Source: Actinomycetales bacterium (lineage in GTDB: Bacteria; Actinomycetota; Actinomycetes; Mycobacteriales; Mycobacteriaceae). Taken from it: DNA of 6,278 bases. The position numbers and the translations under genes were made by a program. Within the stretch, counting starts at the first letter, position 1; every line of letters starts with the position of its first letter. The stretch lies in NCBI GenBank assembly GCA_012841845.1, contig DUTZ01000225.1, forward strand, positions 1 to 6,278. Reading direction: 5' to 3'. Under the pieces are notes generated by a model, which was not told the origin of the DNA, made no database searches, and saw only the letters and a list, made by a program, of their open reading frames with translations. Below, one piece after another: positions 1-5,214 of the stretch.

Positions 1-325
1 CCTCGCGCGCGATGCCGGCGAGCGGGGCGCGCAGGTTGCGCACGACGTCCACGGCCAGCGCCTTGAGCGGCGAGACGTAGAGGACGCGGGTGCCCGCGGG
101 GCGGTCGGCCGGGCGCTCGGGCGGGTCGCCGGCGGTGACCAGCCGGTCGAGGGAGGCCAGGAACGCCGACAGGGTCTTGCCGGAGCCGGTGGGCGCCACG
201 ACCAGCGTGTGCGCGCCGGTCGCCAGCGCCTCCCAGGCCCCCACCTGGGCGGCGGTGGGGGCGCCGAACGCCCCGCGGAACCACGCGGCAGTGGCCGGGT
301 GGAACCGTTCGAGCGCCTCGGACAT
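1..325 (-). CDS. lhr: Lhr-type ATP-dependent DNA helicase, N-terminal part (runs off the window)
   Basis: The first 108 residues of a superfamily 2 helicase are present; the gene continues beyond base 1. The Walker A motif APTGSGKT is at about residues 44-51, preceded by a Q-motif-like PTAAQ at 23-27, and motif Ia reads YVSPLKAL at 83-90. This spacing, and the long loop between Walker A and motif Ia, fit Lhr (large helicase-related) proteins, which are about 1,500 residues in actinobacteria and act as 3'-5' translocases in DNA repair. The ATG at 325 is the only in-frame start nearby and the helicase fold begins soon after it. No Shine-Dalgarno sequence precedes it. The hexamer CATGAT ends 6 bases upstream, so a leaderless transcript is possible. 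The gene is divergent from cysQ across 66 bases. Another DEAD/DEAH helicase family is possible because the diagnostic C-terminal domains lie outside the window. Confidence 0.85.
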   Translation of the reverse strand, partial: MSEALERFHPATAAWFRGAFGAPTAAQVGAWEALATGAHTLVVAPTGSGKTLSAFLASLDRLVTAGDPPERPADRPAGTRVLYVSPLKALAVDVVRNLRAPLAGIARE

Positions 326-331
326 GAACTC

Positions 332-337
332 ATCATG
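332..337 (-). promoter_or_regulatory. Possible -10 box of a leaderless lhr transcript
   Basis: On the minus strand CATGAT lies 6 bases before the lhr ATG at 325. It matches TAnnnT at all but the first base. The position equals that of the better boxes before cysQ, thyA and the DUF1707 gene, which is the main reason for listing it. No -35 element is recognisable. Confidence 0.3.
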
Positions 338-355
338 ACGCACCGATACGACACG

Positions 356-375
356 GGTCCGGCCGCCGCCGGACC
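356..375. promoter_or_regulatory. Perfect 8-bp dyad in the lhr/cysQ divergent intergenic region
   Basis: GGTCCGGC (356-363) is followed by the 4-base spacer CGCC and then its exact complement GCCGGACC (368-375). The dyad covers the -35 region of the cysQ promoter and, if lhr is leaderless, the -35 region of lhr as well. It lies upstream of both predicted start sites, so it would act as DNA (an operator) rather than as an RNA hairpin. GC-rich dyads also arise by chance, and no known regulator is recognised for it. Confidence 0.45.
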
Positions 376-379
376 TCCG

Positions 380-385
380 TAGAGT
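380..385 (+). promoter_or_regulatory. -10 box of a leaderless cysQ promoter
   Basis: TAGAGT matches the actinobacterial -10 consensus TAnnnT and ends 6 bases before the ATG at 392. Transcription would therefore begin at or within a base of the start codon. The upstream bases contain no Shine-Dalgarno sequence at usable spacing, which agrees with a leaderless mRNA. No good -35 hexamer is seen. Confidence 0.65.
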
Positions 386-391
386 GAGGGC

Positions 392-1123
392 ATGCGCGAT
401 CTCGACGACCAGGAACTGGCGTATTTCCTCGCCACCGGCATCGGTGACATCGTCAAGGGCACCCGTGCCGGCGGCCTGCTCCGCGGTCGCTCGCTCGCGC
501 GGGTGGCCACCGAGGTGGCCCAGTCGTGGACGGACGAGGTGCTCTCGGTCCACCGCCCGGACGACGGCGTCCTGTCCGAGGACGCCTCCGACGACCTGTC
601 CCGCCTGGACAAGCAGCGGGTGTGGATCATCGACGTCATCGACGGCACCAAGGAGTTCTCCACGGGACGGGCCGACTGGTCGGTACACGTGGCCCTCGTC
701 GTCGACGGCGTCCCCGGCGTGGCCGCGGTGGGCCTGCCCGACTCCACGCGGGTCTTCCGCTCCGACCAGGTGACCTACGTCGACGGCCCGCTCGCCGGCA
801 CGATGGTCGTGAGCCGCAACAACCCGCCCGAGGTGGCCGAGCGGGTCGCGCGCGCCACCGGGATGGCCGTCAAGCCGATGGGCTCGGCCGGCGCCAAGAT
901 GCTCTCGGTGCTGCTCGGCGACGCCGACGCGTACGTCCACGCCGGGGGCCAGAACGAGTGGGACCAGGCCGCCCCGGTGGCCGTCGCGCTCGCCGCCGGG
1001 TTGCACGCCTCGCGGCTCGACGGCGGCGAGAAGGTCTTCAACCAGGAGGACACCTACGCCCCGGACATCCTCATCTGCCGGCCCGAGCTCGCCGAGGAGA
1101 TCATCGCCGCGGCGCGCGGCTGA
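392..1123 (+). CDS. cysQ: CysQ-type 3'(2'),5'-bisphosphate nucleotidase (inositol monophosphatase superfamily)
   Basis: A 243-residue cytoplasmic Mg-dependent phosphatase. The family removes the 3'-phosphate from 3'-phosphoadenosine 5'-phosphate, the by-product of sulfation and sulfate assimilation, giving AMP. Visible metal ligands are E63 (VLSED), D81 and D84 in [11 protein letters not shown] (79-89), and D191 in EWDQAAP. SAGAK (165-169) and HAGGQNEWD (183-191) are typical of the family. GTKEF/GTREF rather than the GTxNF of inositol monophosphatases, together with the remembered similarity to M. tuberculosis CysQ (SAGAK, LHAGGQ.EWD, AAGMHASRLDG), favours CysQ. The usual DPxDGT is DVIDGT here (Val82 for Pro). 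The start is set by the leaderless -10 box. thyA follows after 38 bases but has its own promoter. Activity on fructose-1,6-bisphosphate or inositol phosphates is possible, as reported for the mycobacterial enzyme. Confidence 0.88.
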   Translation: MRDLDDQELAYFLATGIGDIVKGTRAGGLLRGRSLARVATEVAQSWTDEVLSVHRPDDGVLSEDASDDLSRLDKQRVWIIDVIDGTKEFSTGRADWSVHVALVVDGVPGVAAVGLPDSTRVFRSDQVTYVDGPLAGTMVVSRNNPPEVAERVARATGMAVKPMGSAGAKMLSVLLGDADAYVHAGGQNEWDQAAPVAVALAAGLHASRLDGGEKVFNQEDTYAPDILICRPELAEEIIAAARG

Positions 1124-1127
1124 CGCC

Positions 1128-1146
1128 GGCCCGCCCGCGCCGGGCC
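1128..1146. other. Short GC hairpin between cysQ and thyA
   Basis: GGCCCG (1128-1133) and CGGGCC (1141-1146) form a perfect 6-bp stem with a 7-base loop, starting 5 bases after the cysQ stop. It lacks a T-run. It may slow transcription from cysQ, but it also covers the -35 position of the thyA promoter. It could be incidental to the GC content. Confidence 0.3.
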
Positions 1147-1148
1147 AC

Positions 1149-1154
1149 TAGACT
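1149..1154 (+). promoter_or_regulatory. -10 box of a leaderless thyA promoter
   Basis: TAGACT matches TAnnnT and ends 7 bases before the thyA ATG at 1162. There is no Shine-Dalgarno sequence between them. The geometry is nearly the same as at cysQ (TAGAGT, 6 bases). Transcription would start at the A of ATG. Confidence 0.65.
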
Positions 1155-1161
1155 CGCGCGC

Positions 1162-1962
1162 ATGACCGTCCCCACCCCCTACGAGGACCTGCTCCGCCAC
1201 GTGCTCGAGCACGGCACGCCCAAGTCCGACCGCACGGGGACCGGCACGCGCAGCGTCTTCGGCCACCAGCTCCGCTACGACCTGGCCGCCGGCTTCCCGC
1301 TGGTCACCACCAAGCGCGTCCACTTCAAGTCCGTCGCCTACGAGCTGTTGTGGTTCCTGCGCGGCGACTCCAACGTGCGCTGGCTCCAGGAGAACGGCGT
1401 GACCATCTGGGACGAGTGGGCCGACGCCCGGGGCGAGCTCGGCCCCGTCTACGGCGTGCAGTGGCGCTCGTGGCCCACCCCGGACGGCCGGCACCTCGAC
1501 CAGATCTCGGCCTCGCTCGACCTGCTCCGCTCGGACCCGGACTCGCGCCGCAACATCGTCTCGGCGTGGAACGTGGCCGACCTGCCCGGGATGGCGCTGC
1601 CGCCGTGCCACCTGCTGTTCCAGTTCTACGTGGCCGACGGCAGGCTGAGCTGCCAGCTCTACCAGCGCAGCGCCGACCTCTTCCTGGGCGTGCCGTTCAA
1701 CATCGCCTCGTACTCGCTGCTCACGCACATGATGGCCCAGCAGGTGGGGCTCGAGGTGGGCGAGTTCATCTGGACCGGCGGCGACTGCCACATCTACGAC
1801 AACCACACCGACCAGGTCCGCACCCAGCTGTCCCGCGACCCGTACCCCTACCCCGAGCTGCGCCTGCGCCGCGCCGACTCGCTCTTCGACTACCGCTTCG
1901 AGGACATGGAGATCGTGGGCTACGAACACCACCCGGGCATCAAGGCCCCGGTCGCGGTCTGA
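1162..1962 (+). CDS. thyA: Thymidylate synthase (ThyA)
   Basis: A full-length 266-residue enzyme, close to the 264 residues of E. coli ThyA. It methylates dUMP to dTMP using 5,10-methylene-tetrahydrofolate and releases dihydrofolate. The catalytic cysteine is C149 in [12 protein letters not shown]. The phosphate-binding arginines are R24 (DRTGTGT) and the pair R129-R130 (DSRRNI). The dUMP-binding asparagine is N180 in [12 protein letters not shown]. The C-terminus [10 protein letters not shown] is the family's conserved folate-closing tail. The start is fixed by homology at the N-terminus and by the -10 box 7 bases upstream, which suggests a leaderless mRNA. dfrA follows after 14 bases, so the two genes are probably co-transcribed and metabolically coupled through dihydrofolate. 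No key residue is missing. Confidence 0.98.
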   Translation: MTVPTPYEDLLRHVLEHGTPKSDRTGTGTRSVFGHQLRYDLAAGFPLVTTKRVHFKSVAYELLWFLRGDSNVRWLQENGVTIWDEWADARGELGPVYGVQWRSWPTPDGRHLDQISASLDLLRSDPDSRRNIVSAWNVADLPGMALPPCHLLFQFYVADGRLSCQLYQRSADLFLGVPFNIASYSLLTHMMAQQVGLEVGEFIWTGGDCHIYDNHTDQVRTQLSRDPYPYPELRLRRADSLFDYRFEDMEIVGYEHHPGIKAPVAV

Positions 1963-1976
1963 CGGGGCGCGGTCCG

Positions 1977-2531
1977 ATGGTGCGGATGGTGTGGGCCCAG
2001 GCCCGCGACGGCGTGATCGGCGACGGTGCGGCCATGCCGTGGCACCTGCCCGCCGACCTCGCCCACTTCAAGCAGGCCACCCTCGGCCGGCCCGTGGTGA
2101 TGGGGCGCGCGACGTGGGAGTCGCTCCCCGACCGCTTCCGGCCGCTGCCCGGGCGGCGCAACATCGTGTGCACGCGCGACCCCGACTGGGCGGCCGACGG
2201 CGCCGAGCGCGCCGGCTCGCTCGAGGAGGCGCTCGCCGCGGCGGGCCCGGACGTCGCGGTGATCGGCGGCGGGCAGATCTACGCCGCCGCGCTGCCGCTG
2301 GCGCAGGAGTGCGTGGTCACCGAGATCGACGCCGACGCCGCCGGCGACGTCCGCGCGCCCGAACTCGGGCCGGAGTGGCAGCGGGTCGAGGTCGGCACGT
2401 GGGTCACCGACCCGCGCAGCCGGGTGGAGGGGTACGACGGCGAGGTCCGGCACCGGCATTCCGTGTGGCGACGGCGCACCTCGCCGTCACAGCCCCTCCG
2501 GGCACCCCGGGCCGGCCGCGCGCCGGCGTGA
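1977..2531 (+). CDS. dfrA: Dihydrofolate reductase with an 18-residue basic C-terminal tail
   Basis: A 184-residue NADPH-dependent reductase that turns dihydrofolate into tetrahydrofolate, regenerating the cofactor used by ThyA. The N-terminus MVRMVWAQARDGVIG matches the usual DHFR start (MVGLIWAQA in M. tuberculosis). MPWHLPADLAHFK (20-32) holds P21-W22, the catalytic acid D27 and F31. VVMGRATWESLP (40-51) is the cofactor site, and IGGGQIY (96-102) is the second dinucleotide motif. The start at 1977 fits homology better than the ATG at 1986. The ribosome site is weak (GGGG, 9 bases upstream), so translation is probably coupled to thyA. The conserved fold ends near HSVWRR (161-166); residues 167-184 are an Arg/Pro/Ala-rich tail with no family counterpart that I know. 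This tail reads through a perfect hairpin at 2470-2488. Confidence 0.96.
   Translation: MVRMVWAQARDGVIGDGAAMPWHLPADLAHFKQATLGRPVVMGRATWESLPDRFRPLPGRRNIVCTRDPDWAADGAERAGSLEEALAAAGPDVAVIGGGQIYAAALPLAQECVVTEIDADAAGDVRAPELGPEWQRVEVGTWVTDPRSRVEGYDGEVRHRHSVWRRRTSPSQPLRAPRAGRAPA
2470..2488. terminator. Hairpin inside the dfrA 3' end, possible terminator
   Basis: GACGGCG (2470-2476) and CGCCGTC (2482-2488) form a perfect 7-bp stem with the 5-base loop CACCT. It starts within codon 165 of dfrA, where the conserved DHFR fold ends. On the minus strand it lies about 53 bases beyond the stop of the DUF1707 gene and could terminate that transcript. There is no T-run on either side. It may be a former dfrA terminator now read as coding sequence, or chance pairing in GC-rich DNA. 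Confidence 0.35.
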
Positions 2532-2540
2532 CCGCGCCGG
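2523..2540. terminator. Small hairpin at the convergent dfrA / DUF1707 gene junction
   Basis: CCGGCG (2523-2528) pairs exactly with CGCCGG (2535-2540) around a 6-base loop that contains the dfrA stop codon. It fills the 9-base gap between the convergent genes and could act in both directions. The stem is short and no T-run follows, so the assignment is tentative. Confidence 0.35.
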
Positions 2541-3167
2541 TCAGAACCACTTCCAGGCCTTGGGGATCTTCTCCCCCGCCGCGAGCACCTTGATCTTGGC
2601 CCCGGCCATGAACCCGTTGATCTCCATGTCCAGCCGCGGCCCGCCGGAGACCTCGTACCGGCCCTCGTCCACCTTGAGCTCGGACATCGTGCGATTGCCG
2701 GTGACCGCGACGGTGACCCCGGGCGGCACGAGGATCTTGGCGTTGGCGCACCACAGGTCCAGCTGCAGGCGGGTGCGCTGCCGGTCGACGACCGCCTCGC
2801 GCAGGTCGAGGTAGATCTCGCCGAACCAGCTGGTGAGCCGCTGGTCGTCGGGCAGCTCCCAGCGACCCTCACGCTTGATCGTGTCGAAGACGGAGGTGCG
2901 CTTGGCGCTCTCGTCGACCGTGATCGCCGACCCGGTGCGGGCGGCCGGCGGGGCGGTGCGCCCCTGCTCGGCGAGGGGCGCCGCGGGCAGGCCGCTCAGC
3001 GCCACCTCGAGCTCGGCGGGACAGGTCGCCGCCCAGATCTTCTCCGCGCGCTCGGAGAACTCGGACAGCGTCAACTCGCCCCGGCCCACCATCGCCTCGA
3101 GGCGGCGCTGGGCGAGGACGCGGGGGTCCTGCTCGTGCGGGTCGTGTCCGTGCTCACCGGGCTGCAT
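2541..3167 (-). CDS. DUF1707 domain protein with a C-terminal LiaF-like (DUF2154-type) domain
   Basis: A soluble protein of 208 residues with no signal peptide or membrane segment. Residues 15-61 (DPRVLAQRRLEAMVGRGEL ... ALSGLP) match the DUF1707 pattern of a short helical domain ending in a Leu-Pro. A Pro/Ala linker (about 62-88) follows. Residues 90-208 have short beta-strand repeats with the pattern W-FGEIYLDLREA (114-125) and ILVPPGVTVAV, as in the C-terminal domain of LiaF/YvqF 'cell wall-active antibiotics response' proteins. The N-terminus is His-rich (GEHGHDPHEQDP). In other bacteria such proteins link to envelope stress sensing; the role here is unknown and no two-component genes are adjacent. 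The start at 3167 is chosen because a TACGCT -10 box ends 7 bases before it and no Shine-Dalgarno sequence is present. It follows the DUF302 gene by 20 bases and ends 9 bases from the convergent dfrA. Confidence 0.82.
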   Translation of the reverse strand: MQPGEHGHDPHEQDPRVLAQRRLEAMVGRGELTLSEFSERAEKIWAATCPAELEVALSGLPAAPLAEQGRTAPPAARTGSAITVDESAKRTSVFDTIKREGRWELPDDQRLTSWFGEIYLDLREAVVDRQRTRLQLDLWCANAKILVPPGVTVAVTGNRTMSELKVDEGRYEVSGGPRLDMEINGFMAGAKIKVLAAGEKIPKAWKWF

Positions 3168-3174
3168 GCCCACG

Positions 3175-3180
3175 AGCGTA
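3175..3180 (-). promoter_or_regulatory. -10 box of a leaderless promoter for the DUF1707 gene
   Basis: On the minus strand TACGCT (3180 to 3175) matches TAnnnT and ends 7 bases before the ATG at 3167. It lies within the 20-base gap after the DUF302 stop codon, so the -35 region would be inside the DUF302 gene. The spacing is the same as at thyA. No clear -35 hexamer is seen. Confidence 0.55.
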
Positions 3181-3187
3181 GCGGCAC

Positions 3188-3574
3188 TCAGCGAGTGAGT
3201 TCGCGCATCATCTGCCGCATCTGGGCCGACAGGTCGTCGGCGAGGTTCTGCAGGCCGCCGGAGATCACCTGCGCGAGCAGGCCCGGGTTCTGCGCCTCGA
3301 TGATGCAGCCGCCGCCCGACTCGCGGACCACGACGTTGCACGGCAGCAGCAGCGCGACGTCCTTGCTGATCCCGAACGCCTGGGCCGCGAAGCCCGGGTT
3401 GCAGGCACCCAGGATGAGGACGCGCTCGATGTCGACGTCGGCCTTCTGCTTGAGCGTGGCCGTGAGGTCGATCTCGTGGAGGATGCCGAAGCCGCGGTCC
3501 GCGAGCGCCTTCCGGGTGGCCTCCACCGCCTCGTCGAAGTCCATCTCGGTGAACGTTCCGATCCCGACGTCCAT
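3188..3574 (-). CDS. DUF302 family protein
   Basis: A small soluble protein of 128 residues, normal for DUF302. The opening is GTFTEMDFDEAVEATRKALADRGFGI-like, with the family's alternating strand and helix. Typical motifs are LILGACNPGFAAQAF (53-67) and LLLPCNVVVRE (75-85). It has three cysteines, C58 in GACNP, C79 in LPCN and C90 in GGGC, which could matter if it acts in thiol or metal chemistry, but the family function is not established. The ATG at 3574 is preferred over the one at 3592 because GGAGGT (3588 to 3583) lies 8 bases upstream and homology begins at MDVGIGTF. It is 83 bases downstream of the CsoR/CstR-like repressor gene on the same strand, probably in one operon. A GTACCC-type dyad in that gap may add control. 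Confidence 0.85.
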   Translation of the reverse strand: MDVGIGTFTEMDFDEAVEATRKALADRGFGILHEIDLTATLKQKADVDIERVLILGACNPGFAAQAFGISKDVALLLPCNVVVRESGGGCIIEAQNPGLLAQVISGGLQNLADDLSAQMRQMMRELTR

Positions 3575-3582
3575 GACGTACG

Positions 3583-3588
3583 ACCTCC
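3583..3588 (-). promoter_or_regulatory. Ribosome binding site that decides the DUF302 start
   Basis: GGAGGT on the minus strand lies 8 bases before the ATG at 3574. It falls inside the longer reading that would start at 3592, so the upstream ATG is unlikely to be used. Confidence 0.75.
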
Positions 3589-3602
3589 ACATCTGCTCGG
3601 CT

Positions 3603-3619
3603 GTGCCCTACGGGTACCC
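3603..3619. promoter_or_regulatory. Possible second CsoR/CstR-type operator before the DUF302 gene
   Basis: On the plus strand GTGCCC-TAC-GGGTAC (3603-3617) is an inverted repeat with one mismatch in six pairs. On the minus strand it reads GTACCC-GTA-GGGCAC, resembling the ATACCCCC...GGTAC dyad at the repressor promoter and the general G/C-tract operators of the CsoR family. An overlapping perfect palindrome GGGTACCC lies at 3612-3619. No convincing -10 box accompanies it, so its use is uncertain. Confidence 0.35.
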
Positions 3620-3657
3620 CGCCAGTGTCCCATGTCGGGCGCCGGCGGGGTGGCGGG

Positions 3658-3924
3658 TCAGGCCAGGGAGAGGAAGAGCTTCTCCAGCTCCTCGACGGTC
3701 ATGCCGTCGTCGTCCGGCTCGCCCTCGCGGACCATGCACTCCTGGATGTTGGCGCTGATGATCTTGAATCCGGCCCGGTCGAGCGCCTTGGACACGGCGG
3801 CCAGCTGCGTGACGATGTCCTTGCAGTGGCGCTCCTGCTCCACCATGTCGATCACGGCGTTGAGCTGCCCGCGGGCGCGGCGCAACCTGTTGAGAACCTG
3901 CTGCCGAGCGTCGATGTCACCCAC
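3658..3924 (-). CDS. CsoR-family repressor with a CstR-like Cys-Asn-Cys site
   Basis: An 88-residue all-helical DNA-binding repressor of the CsoR/RcnR/FrmR family. The first helix reads VLNRLRRARGQLNAVIDMVE (10-29), the family's typical RRxRGQ region. The ligand positions are C34 (HCKDIVTQL), N59 and C63 (ISANIQEC). The spacing of 25 and 4 equals that of C36-H61-C65 in M. tuberculosis CsoR, but the copper-binding His is Asn. The Cys pair is 29 apart, as in S. aureus CstR (C31/C60), a persulfide sensor. I therefore infer a thiol or reactive-sulfur sensor rather than a copper sensor. The GTG at 3924 is chosen because AGGAGG (3936 to 3931) lies 6 bases upstream; a GTG at 3942 would precede that site. 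It probably leads an operon with the DUF302 gene and represses its own promoter. No rhodanese or persulfide dioxygenase is in view. Confidence 0.88.
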   Translation of the reverse strand: MGDIDARQQVLNRLRRARGQLNAVIDMVEQERHCKDIVTQLAAVSKALDRAGFKIISANIQECMVREGEPDDDGMTVEELEKLFLSLA

Positions 3925-3930
3925 CGCACA

Positions 3931-3936
3931 CCTCCT
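3931..3936 (-). promoter_or_regulatory. Ribosome binding site that decides the repressor start
   Basis: A perfect AGGAGG on the minus strand lies 6 bases before the GTG at 3924. The alternative GTG at 3942 is upstream of this site and would place it inside the coding sequence. Confidence 0.75.
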
Positions 3937-3969
3937 GATCACGGGCCCGTCGGCCCACCGTTTTCGCCC

Positions 3970-3999
3970 AGTGTACCGCTGGGGGTATCAAGTTGTCGC
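3970..3999 (-). promoter_or_regulatory. Repressor gene promoter with an overlapping ATACC...GGTAC operator
   Basis: On the minus strand a -35-like GCGACA (3999 to 3994) is followed by an 18-base spacer and a -10 TACACT (3975 to 3970). A dyad with arms TACC and GGTA (plus-strand 3974-3977 and 3984-3987, 6-base centre) spans the spacer and the first two bases of the -10 box. It has a C-tract (ATACCCCC), as in known CsoR/CstR operators. The start site would be near 3963, giving a leader of about 40 bases. A repressor bound here would block RNA polymerase, so autoregulation is likely. Confidence 0.55.
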
Positions 4000-4008
4000 A
4001 TCAGCGAC

Positions 4009-4056
4009 GGCAAGGGCCCCGCGTCCGGACGGGGAGTCCGGGCGCGGGGCCCTGCC
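4009..4056 (-). terminator. Long GC hairpin after adh, probable terminator
   Basis: AGGGCCCCGCG (4013-4023) pairs perfectly with CGCGGGGCCCT (4043-4053), and CCGGAC (4025-4030) with GTCCGG (4036-4041). A T/G wobble joins the two blocks into an 18-bp stem with the 5-base loop GGGGA. GGC/GCC (4009-4011/4054-4056) adds three outer pairs past one bulged A. It begins 17 bases after the adh stop. There is no U-run, as is common in high-GC actinobacteria. It separates adh from the repressor promoter, whose -35 starts 10 bases further on. Confidence 0.7.
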
Positions 4057-4073
4057 GGCGGACGGGACGCCGG

Positions 4074-5195
4074 TCAGTCCTCGTGCACGAGGATGGCGCG
4101 GACCAGGCCCTCCCCGCCGGACTCCATGAGCTCGTAGCCCTCGTTCACGGTGTCGAGCGTGAAACGGTGGGTGATGAGCTCGTCGAGCTTGAGGTGCTTC
4201 TCGTCCCACAGGCGCAGGATGTTGGGGATGTCGTAGAAGGCGTTGGCCGAGCCGAAGAGCGAGCCCTTGATGACCTTCTCGTACTGCGAGACGAACAGGC
4301 CCGTGAGGTTGATCGACTGGTTGTCGAGCCCACCCATCGAGGTGAGCACCACGACGCCGCGCTTGCCGACCATGTCCACCGCGTCGGCGGTGACCTTGGC
4401 GTCGGCCACGCCGATCGTGATGATGGCCTTCTCCGCCATGAGGCCCCAGGTCAGGCCCGGCAGCTCGGCCTTGGCCTGGTCCACGTCGGTGTAGAAGTGG
4501 GTGGCGCCGAACTCCCTGGCCTTGGCCTCCTTGGTGGCGTCGGTGTCGATCGCGATGACGAACCGCGCGCCGGCGTGGCGGGCGCCCTGGACGGCGTTGA
4601 TGCCGATGCCGCCGATGCCGAAGACCACGACCGTGTCGCCGGGCCTGACCTCGGCGCTGTAGACCGAGGATCCCCAGCCGGTGGTGACGCCGCAGCCCAC
4701 GAGCGCGGCCACCTCGAAGGGGATCCAGTCCTGGATCTTGACCACCGAGTTCATGTTGGCCACGGTGTACTGCGAGAACGTGCCGAGGGTGCACATCGCG
4801 CCCGCGGTCTCCCCGCTGGCCAGAGCAAAGGGGTAGCGGCCGTCGGCCATCTCGCCGATCGTGCCGTTGAGGCCGCCGTCGCAGAGGTTGGACATGCCGC
4901 GCGAGCAGGCCGGGCAGTGGCCGCAGGCGGGGATGAACGAGCCCACCACGTGGTCTCCGGGCTGGACGTGGGTCACGCCCTCGCCCACCGCCTCCACGAC
5001 GCCGGCGCCCTCGTGGCCGCCGACGATCGGCAGCCGGCCCGGCAGGTCGCCACTGGTGATGTGCAGGTCGGAGTGGCACAGGCCGGCGACCTTCCACTTG
5101 ACCAGCACCTCGCCGTGGTTGGGCCCGTCGAGCTCGGCCTCGACGATCTCGAACGGCTTGCCCAGCTCGCGGGCGATGGCGGCCTTGGTCTTCAT
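4074..5195 (-). CDS. NDMA-dependent-type zinc alcohol dehydrogenase (mycofactocin-associated family)
   Basis: A 373-residue medium-chain dehydrogenase. Catalytic zinc ligands are C40 (GLCHSD), H61-E62 (GGHEGAG) and C168 (VGCGVTTGWG). Structural zinc ligands are C91, C94, C97 and C105 (CGHCPACSRGMSNLC). The Rossmann motif is GIGGIG (193-198), and D217 at the end of the second strand favours NAD over NADP. The MKTKAAIARELGKPFEI start, the NGTIGEMADGRYPF stretch and the overall layout fit the NDMA-dependent alcohol dehydrogenases (TIGR03989 type). These hold NAD(H) tightly and co-occur with mycofactocin, which is thought to re-oxidise them. They convert alcohols to aldehydes. The ATG at 5195 is preferred because GGAGGG (5207 to 5202) lies 6 bases upstream; the reading back to 5276 lacks homology. 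It is divergent from the SDR gene, with a KstR-like operator at its promoter. The substrate is unknown. Confidence 0.9.
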   Translation of the reverse strand: MKTKAAIARELGKPFEIVEAELDGPNHGEVLVKWKVAGLCHSDLHITSGDLPGRLPIVGGHEGAGVVEAVGEGVTHVQPGDHVVGSFIPACGHCPACSRGMSNLCDGGLNGTIGEMADGRYPFALASGETAGAMCTLGTFSQYTVANMNSVVKIQDWIPFEVAALVGCGVTTGWGSSVYSAEVRPGDTVVVFGIGGIGINAVQGARHAGARFVIAIDTDATKEAKAREFGATHFYTDVDQAKAELPGLTWGLMAEKAIITIGVADAKVTADAVDMVGKRGVVVLTSMGGLDNQSINLTGLFVSQYEKVIKGSLFGSANAFYDIPNILRLWDEKHLKLDELITHRFTLDTVNEGYELMESGGEGLVRAILVHED

Positions 5196-5214
5196 ACGAC
5201 TCCCTCCGGGGTGC

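Noticed and set aside
526..1161. An open frame running into thyA from far upstream, suggesting a longer or fused ThyA
   Set aside because: The upstream part is Arg/Gly/Pro-rich shadow sequence of cysQ in another frame. ThyA homology begins at 1162, with a -10 box just before it.
1054..1932. A 292-residue minus-strand open frame opposite thyA
   Set aside because: thyA is unmistakable on the plus strand. The antisense reading is repetitive Val/Ala/Gly with no recognisable domain.
3185..3197. CACTC-AGC-GAGTG inverted repeat at the DUF302 stop, as a terminator
   Set aside because: Only five pairs with no T-run, and it lies at the upstream edge of the DUF1707 promoter. Too weak to call.
3168..3590. 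N-terminal extension of the DUF1707 protein through the DUF302 gene in another frame
   Set aside because: The extension is Arg-rich and lacks homology, and DUF302 is clearly coding here. The leaderless ATG at 3167 fits better.
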